Below are positions 34,501 to 36,619 of a stretch of 36,619 nt of DNA, piece after piece; the stretch's first letter is position 1; each line of letters opens with the position of its first letter. The stretch spans positions 1 through 36,619 of the forward strand of contig CAMIVO010000017.1 of the NCBI GenBank assembly GCA_946401865.1, given 5' to 3'. A program made the position numbers and the translations under genes. The stretch comes from an uncultured Clostridia bacterium (lineage in GTDB: Bacteria > Bacillota > Clostridia > TANB77 > CAG-508). Under the pieces are notes generated by a model that was not told the origin of the DNA, made no database searches, and saw nothing but the letters and a program-made list of their open reading frames with translations.

Positions 34501-34673
34501 TATACTATAGAGTACATGCCCAAAAATTTGGCTGGATGGGCTGGGCAAAAAACGGAGAAGCAGCAGGAACAGAAGGATATAACTACAGATTAGAAGCAAT
34601 ACAAATACAAATATTACCAAAAGGCTCAAAACCATCAGGAAGCACAGAGAATGCGTTTGCTAAGAAAAATTAA
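31593..34673 (+). CDS. Secreted dockerin and ChW-repeat protein with a beta-rich N-terminus
   Basis: A 1026-residue exported protein. The signal peptide is about residues 1-26 (ending NVFGA). Residues 30-480 form a beta-rich region I cannot assign to a family; repeated short strands with Gly/Asn/Asp turns (YVYIQKLDNN, YYYIAWGQED, YVYFSNSDGS) suggest a beta-propeller. It is followed by a Big_2 domain (about 486-566), a type I dockerin (about 572-632), another Big_2 (about 640-720) and six ChW repeats (about 727-1009). From residue 486 on it is a close paralogue of the amidase protein. Only the N-terminal domain differs, so the two look like modular shuffling on a shared surface-binding tail. 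AGGAG is nine bases before the ATG, and only 50 bases separate it from the previous gene. Confidence 0.88.
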   Translation: MKSKIFCVIFISLLFIGIFNCNVFGANEETAAVESFNTTLETEVYDNTKGRYSLYKFDHEDIDEETTFFDNNNNLNFVYRDDNYVYIQKLDNNNATKKVLKIKKYLPYYGSITIDSSGYYYIAWGQEDNTSTDEVSGIVTFAICKYDNNGNFIKAYEFSETEPLRQIMATKKPFDAGSCQLAVNNKGQLAFNYTHLIKSDHQGNATGVLETDTMERSELHKEVMSVSHCFYSDVIAYDKTDGFAFAGQRDATKRGFNIGVSYKHTTGIWFDKWRSETMLPFRFRDSGSMNINYTFANYGGIAELNGGLALIASSEKNLNTKANSEYNESRNVFIQIIKNDYITSLDKENQTLSESDYITSGTREYSDGTLDYGVKWLTNYEDDTTVLNVKPVKIDNDRIAIFYEATPRKSKASVSLDERKLYYMVVDNKGNIVFNPTYVPNTYLPKYGKIVYKNGYVYFSNSDGSKNLKTYKIKMYETEKLENINITTEYNTYTFKNLTDEKKIVPSFANNGNYTYTSSNANILKVDQNGKLTPIKAGFADITIKDTKSGSTATVYCYVQVLVSLSDGNKAYVGDMNRDGIFDASDSTLILEAYKRNANADEILVGDIDGNGVLDASDASLVLELFKSERFKPGTYYPITKFELNKTNLKMEVGNTEKLVATVEAPKNTTDSTTVKWKSSNESIAKVGNDGTITALKNGKVQITAEAGSKIVKCDVQVGKEQYIPSVKYRTHVQKEGWQDFVTDGVLSGTTGKSLRIEGIKIELDSPISGEIEYRTKVQNIGWQDWKKNGALSGTTGKNLRLEVIQIKLTGEIEKQYDVYYRVHAQKFGWMGWAKNGELAGTQGYGYRLEGIQIKLIKKGENGPTSTVEAFSQRPTVSYSTHVQKEGWKDFVENGEISGTTGKSLRLEGIKINIDTNGINGGIRYSTNIQNEGWQGWKTNGQVSGTTGKNLRLEAIKIELTGEVAKQYDIYYRVHAQKFGWMGWAKNGEAAGTEGYNYRLEAIQIQILPKGSKPSGSTENAFAKKN
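34380..34552 (+). repeat. 173-base segment identical to 31252-31424
   Basis: Second copy of the identical ChW-coding stretch, 3128 bases downstream of the first and in the same orientation. Confidence 0.9.
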
Positions 34674-34694
34674 AAATAAGGATGTAGTGATAAT

Positions 34695-36619
34695 ATGAAA
34701 AAATTATATAAAGTTATAAGTGCAGTATTCTTAATAGGAATAATTACTTTAACTTTAGGAAGTAATAAAAGTCAAGCTAGAGACTATATAACTTATGAAA
34801 ACTTTGAATATAGTGAAAACGATGATGGAACAGTTTTTTTGCATAGGTTATTAAATAGAACAACAATAACAGAAATTGAAATACCAGAACAAATAGATGG
34901 AAAAAAAGTTAAATCGTTAGCTGCAAATTTTGCAACACCAGATCAAGGAGAAGAAACAGCGTTAAAGAAAATTACATTACCATCTACAATTGAGTATATG
35001 GGAAATATAGCAACTTCCGCTTTTGAGAACACGCCCAATCTAGAAGAGATAATTGTTGATTCTAAAAATGAAAATTTTGTTTCTATAGATGGTGTTGTTT
35101 ATAGTAAAGATAAAACTAAAATATGTTGCTATCCCGCTAATAGACCTGGAAATACATATAATATTTTAGACACAGTTACTTCAATAGAACCAGAAGCTTT
35201 TGCATTTGCTAAAAATTTGGATAATGTAAATATACCAGATAGTGTTACAAAAATCGGAAGCTCGGCATTTGCTCAATCAAGCATAAAAAGTATAAAGATA
35301 CCAAGCTCAGTAACTTCTGATACTTCATATTTATGTTATAAGTGTAACAATTTAGTGACAGCAGAAATAAACTCTTCACAAATAGGATTCGATAATTACT
35401 TTGAGTGCAAAAATCTAACCACAGTTACGTTAGGAGAGAATACAAGATTAATTAGAAGTGATGCATTTTGGGGATGTACAAGTTTGAAGAATATAAATCT
35501 TGAAAATGTTAATACAATTGAAAGGTACGCTTTTATTTATTGTTCATCTTTGCCAAAAACAATAAATATGTCTAGTAAACTTGAAGTACTACATAAATGG
35601 GCATTTGATGATGATGTTAAAATTGTTCTTAATGGTTCATATTCAGATACTGAATATGAATGGTATAGATGTGCAAATTTAAAAATAGATGGAAATATCT
35701 TATATACGGAAGCATATAAGGTATTTGACATAGTTAATACTGAAAGAAAAAATGCAAATCTTTCAGAACTAAAATTAGACAAGAATTTGACTGATATAGC
35801 TACTCAAAGAGCCTATGAAATAGCAATTTATTATGAACACAAAAGACCGGATACTACAGATTGGGACGCAGGTAGTTTGTTTGATACTATAATATATAAA
35901 ATGAGCTTAAAAGATACAATCAATATTAATAAGGGGTTTGCAGAAAATATTGCTAATGGGCATTCTACAAGTGAGAATGTTATGAAAGCTTGGATGAATT
36001 CTGAAGGACACAAAGCAAACATTCTAGGTAATTTCCAAAATATTGGAATAGGTTGTGTAAAAACAAATAGAGGATATTATTGGGTACAAGTCTTTTCAGG
36101 AGACAAATTGACTGCTGAAACTAAAAGAAATGATATTAAAGAGACAAGAGACGTTCCAACATTATCATATTATGTAAAAAACTATTTATCATTAGTTGGA
36201 CCAAGTAATAACACAATAGAAGTTGGTAAAACAGGAGTAGTTTATGCAAAAATAAGAATAGATGGAGCATATGCTAATGGATTTCCGGATGCTAGTAGTT
36301 TCAATTGGACAAGTAGTAATAATAAAGTACTAACTGTTGATCAACAAGGAAATATTACAGGAAAATCAAAAGGAACAGCAAATGTTATTGCAACAGCTTC
36401 AGATGGAACAAAAAAATCAATTTCAATATCTGTTACAGGAGAAGATGTACCCGAAACTCCAGAAGTGCCAAGTGTAAAATATAGAACACATGTACAAAAA
36501 GAAGGATGGCAAAATTTTGTAGAAGATGGAGCAATATCTGGAACAACAGGAAAAAGCTTAAGATTAGAAGGAATAAAAATAGAATTAGATAGTCCAATAT
36601 CGGGAGGAATAGAATATAG
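34695..36619 (+). CDS. Secreted leucine-rich repeat, CAP-domain and ChW-repeat protein (partial, runs off window)
   Basis: An open frame of 641 codons with no stop before the window end, so it is 3'-truncated by the window. The signal peptide is about residues 1-30 (LIGIITLTLGSNKSQA). Residues 40-340 form a BspA-type leucine-rich region (IPDSVTKIGSSAFAQSSIK, AFWGCTSLKNINL). Residues 349-467 form a bacterial CAP/SCP domain with YEHKRPD, FAENIANG and AWMNSEGHKANIL, which carry the family's His and Glu pair. A Big_2 domain (about 495-582) and the first ChW repeat (from 593) follow. AAGGA (34678-34682) is 12 bases before the ATG, and the gene starts 21 bases after the previous stop. It is probably the third gene of one surface-protein operon. 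No dockerin is seen in the visible part. Confidence 0.88.
   Translation, partial: MKKLYKVISAVFLIGIITLTLGSNKSQARDYITYENFEYSENDDGTVFLHRLLNRTTITEIEIPEQIDGKKVKSLAANFATPDQGEETALKKITLPSTIEYMGNIATSAFENTPNLEEIIVDSKNENFVSIDGVVYSKDKTKICCYPANRPGNTYNILDTVTSIEPEAFAFAKNLDNVNIPDSVTKIGSSAFAQSSIKSIKIPSSVTSDTSYLCYKCNNLVTAEINSSQIGFDNYFECKNLTTVTLGENTRLIRSDAFWGCTSLKNINLENVNTIERYAFIYCSSLPKTINMSSKLEVLHKWAFDDDVKIVLNGSYSDTEYEWYRCANLKIDGNILYTEAYKVFDIVNTERKNANLSELKLDKNLTDIATQRAYEIAIYYEHKRPDTTDWDAGSLFDTIIYKMSLKDTININKGFAENIANGHSTSENVMKAWMNSEGHKANILGNFQNIGIGCVKTNRGYYWVQVFSGDKLTAETKRNDIKETRDVPTLSYYVKNYLSLVGPSNNTIEVGKTGVVYAKIRIDGAYANGFPDASSFNWTSSNNKVLTVDQQGNITGKSKGTANVIATASDGTKKSISISVTGEDVPETPEVPSVKYRTHVQKEGWQNFVEDGAISGTTGKSLRLEGIKIELDSPISGGIEY

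Overview
The window is strongly AT-rich and reads like a spore-forming clostridial chromosome (Bacillota, class Clostridia). The evidence is an alpha/beta-type small acid-soluble spore protein, AGGAGG-type ribosome binding sites throughout, several near-perfect TTGACA-17-TATAAT promoters, a low-GC L32/SecG pair, and ChW-repeat (clostridial hydrophobic repeat) surface proteins. I cannot name a species. I saw no tRNA, rRNA, CRISPR array or transposase gene.

Layout. (1) 1-4000 is housekeeping: rnhA, a spore protein gene (minus), a Cof-type HAD phosphatase and a glutamine-dependent asparagine synthase (minus). A small extragenic repeat follows rnhA, and an unexplained structured patch follows the HAD gene. 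(2) 4100-7574 is a two-gene operon of unknown function (901 and 254 residues) under a consensus promoter. (3) 7585-9145 holds rpmF-secG, a small membrane protein gene (minus) and a VanZ-like gene. The last two share a palindromic, fully overlapping divergent promoter. (4) 9190-11349 is a two-gene unit, an AAA15-type ATPase plus a RloB-like protein. It resembles the AbiL/RloAB type of phage-defence pair and has its own promoter and terminator.

(5) 11600-17330 is the most interesting block. It is a His-Xaa-Ser (Hxs) peptide-modification locus: a precursor-like protein with 12 HxS triplets (HxsA), HxsD, and two radical SAM maturases (HxsC and HxsB). A membrane aspartic peptidase of the prepilin-peptidase (A24) type lies between hxsD and hxsC, and a membrane-anchored MORN-repeat protein lies upstream. 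The product of Hxs systems is, as far as I know, undetermined, so this is the best candidate for undescribed biology here.

(6) 17350-27182 is a Wzx/Wzy-type surface polysaccharide cluster: LCP ligase, initiating phosphoglycosyl transferase, three or four glycosyltransferases, a LicD phosphotransferase, an acyltransferase, polymerase, a P-loop kinase and flippase. (7) 27425-28600 is a fused SDR reductase plus cytidylyltransferase. It probably makes a CDP-activated polyol that LicD could use. (8) 28648 to the window end holds three tandem secreted proteins with different N-termini (CHAP-like amidase; beta-rich; leucine-rich repeat plus CAP domain). The two complete ones end in Ig-like, dockerin and six ChW repeats. 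The third runs off the window at its first ChW repeat. Regions 6 to 8 together look like a cell-surface island: a polymer, its decoration, and proteins that may bind it.
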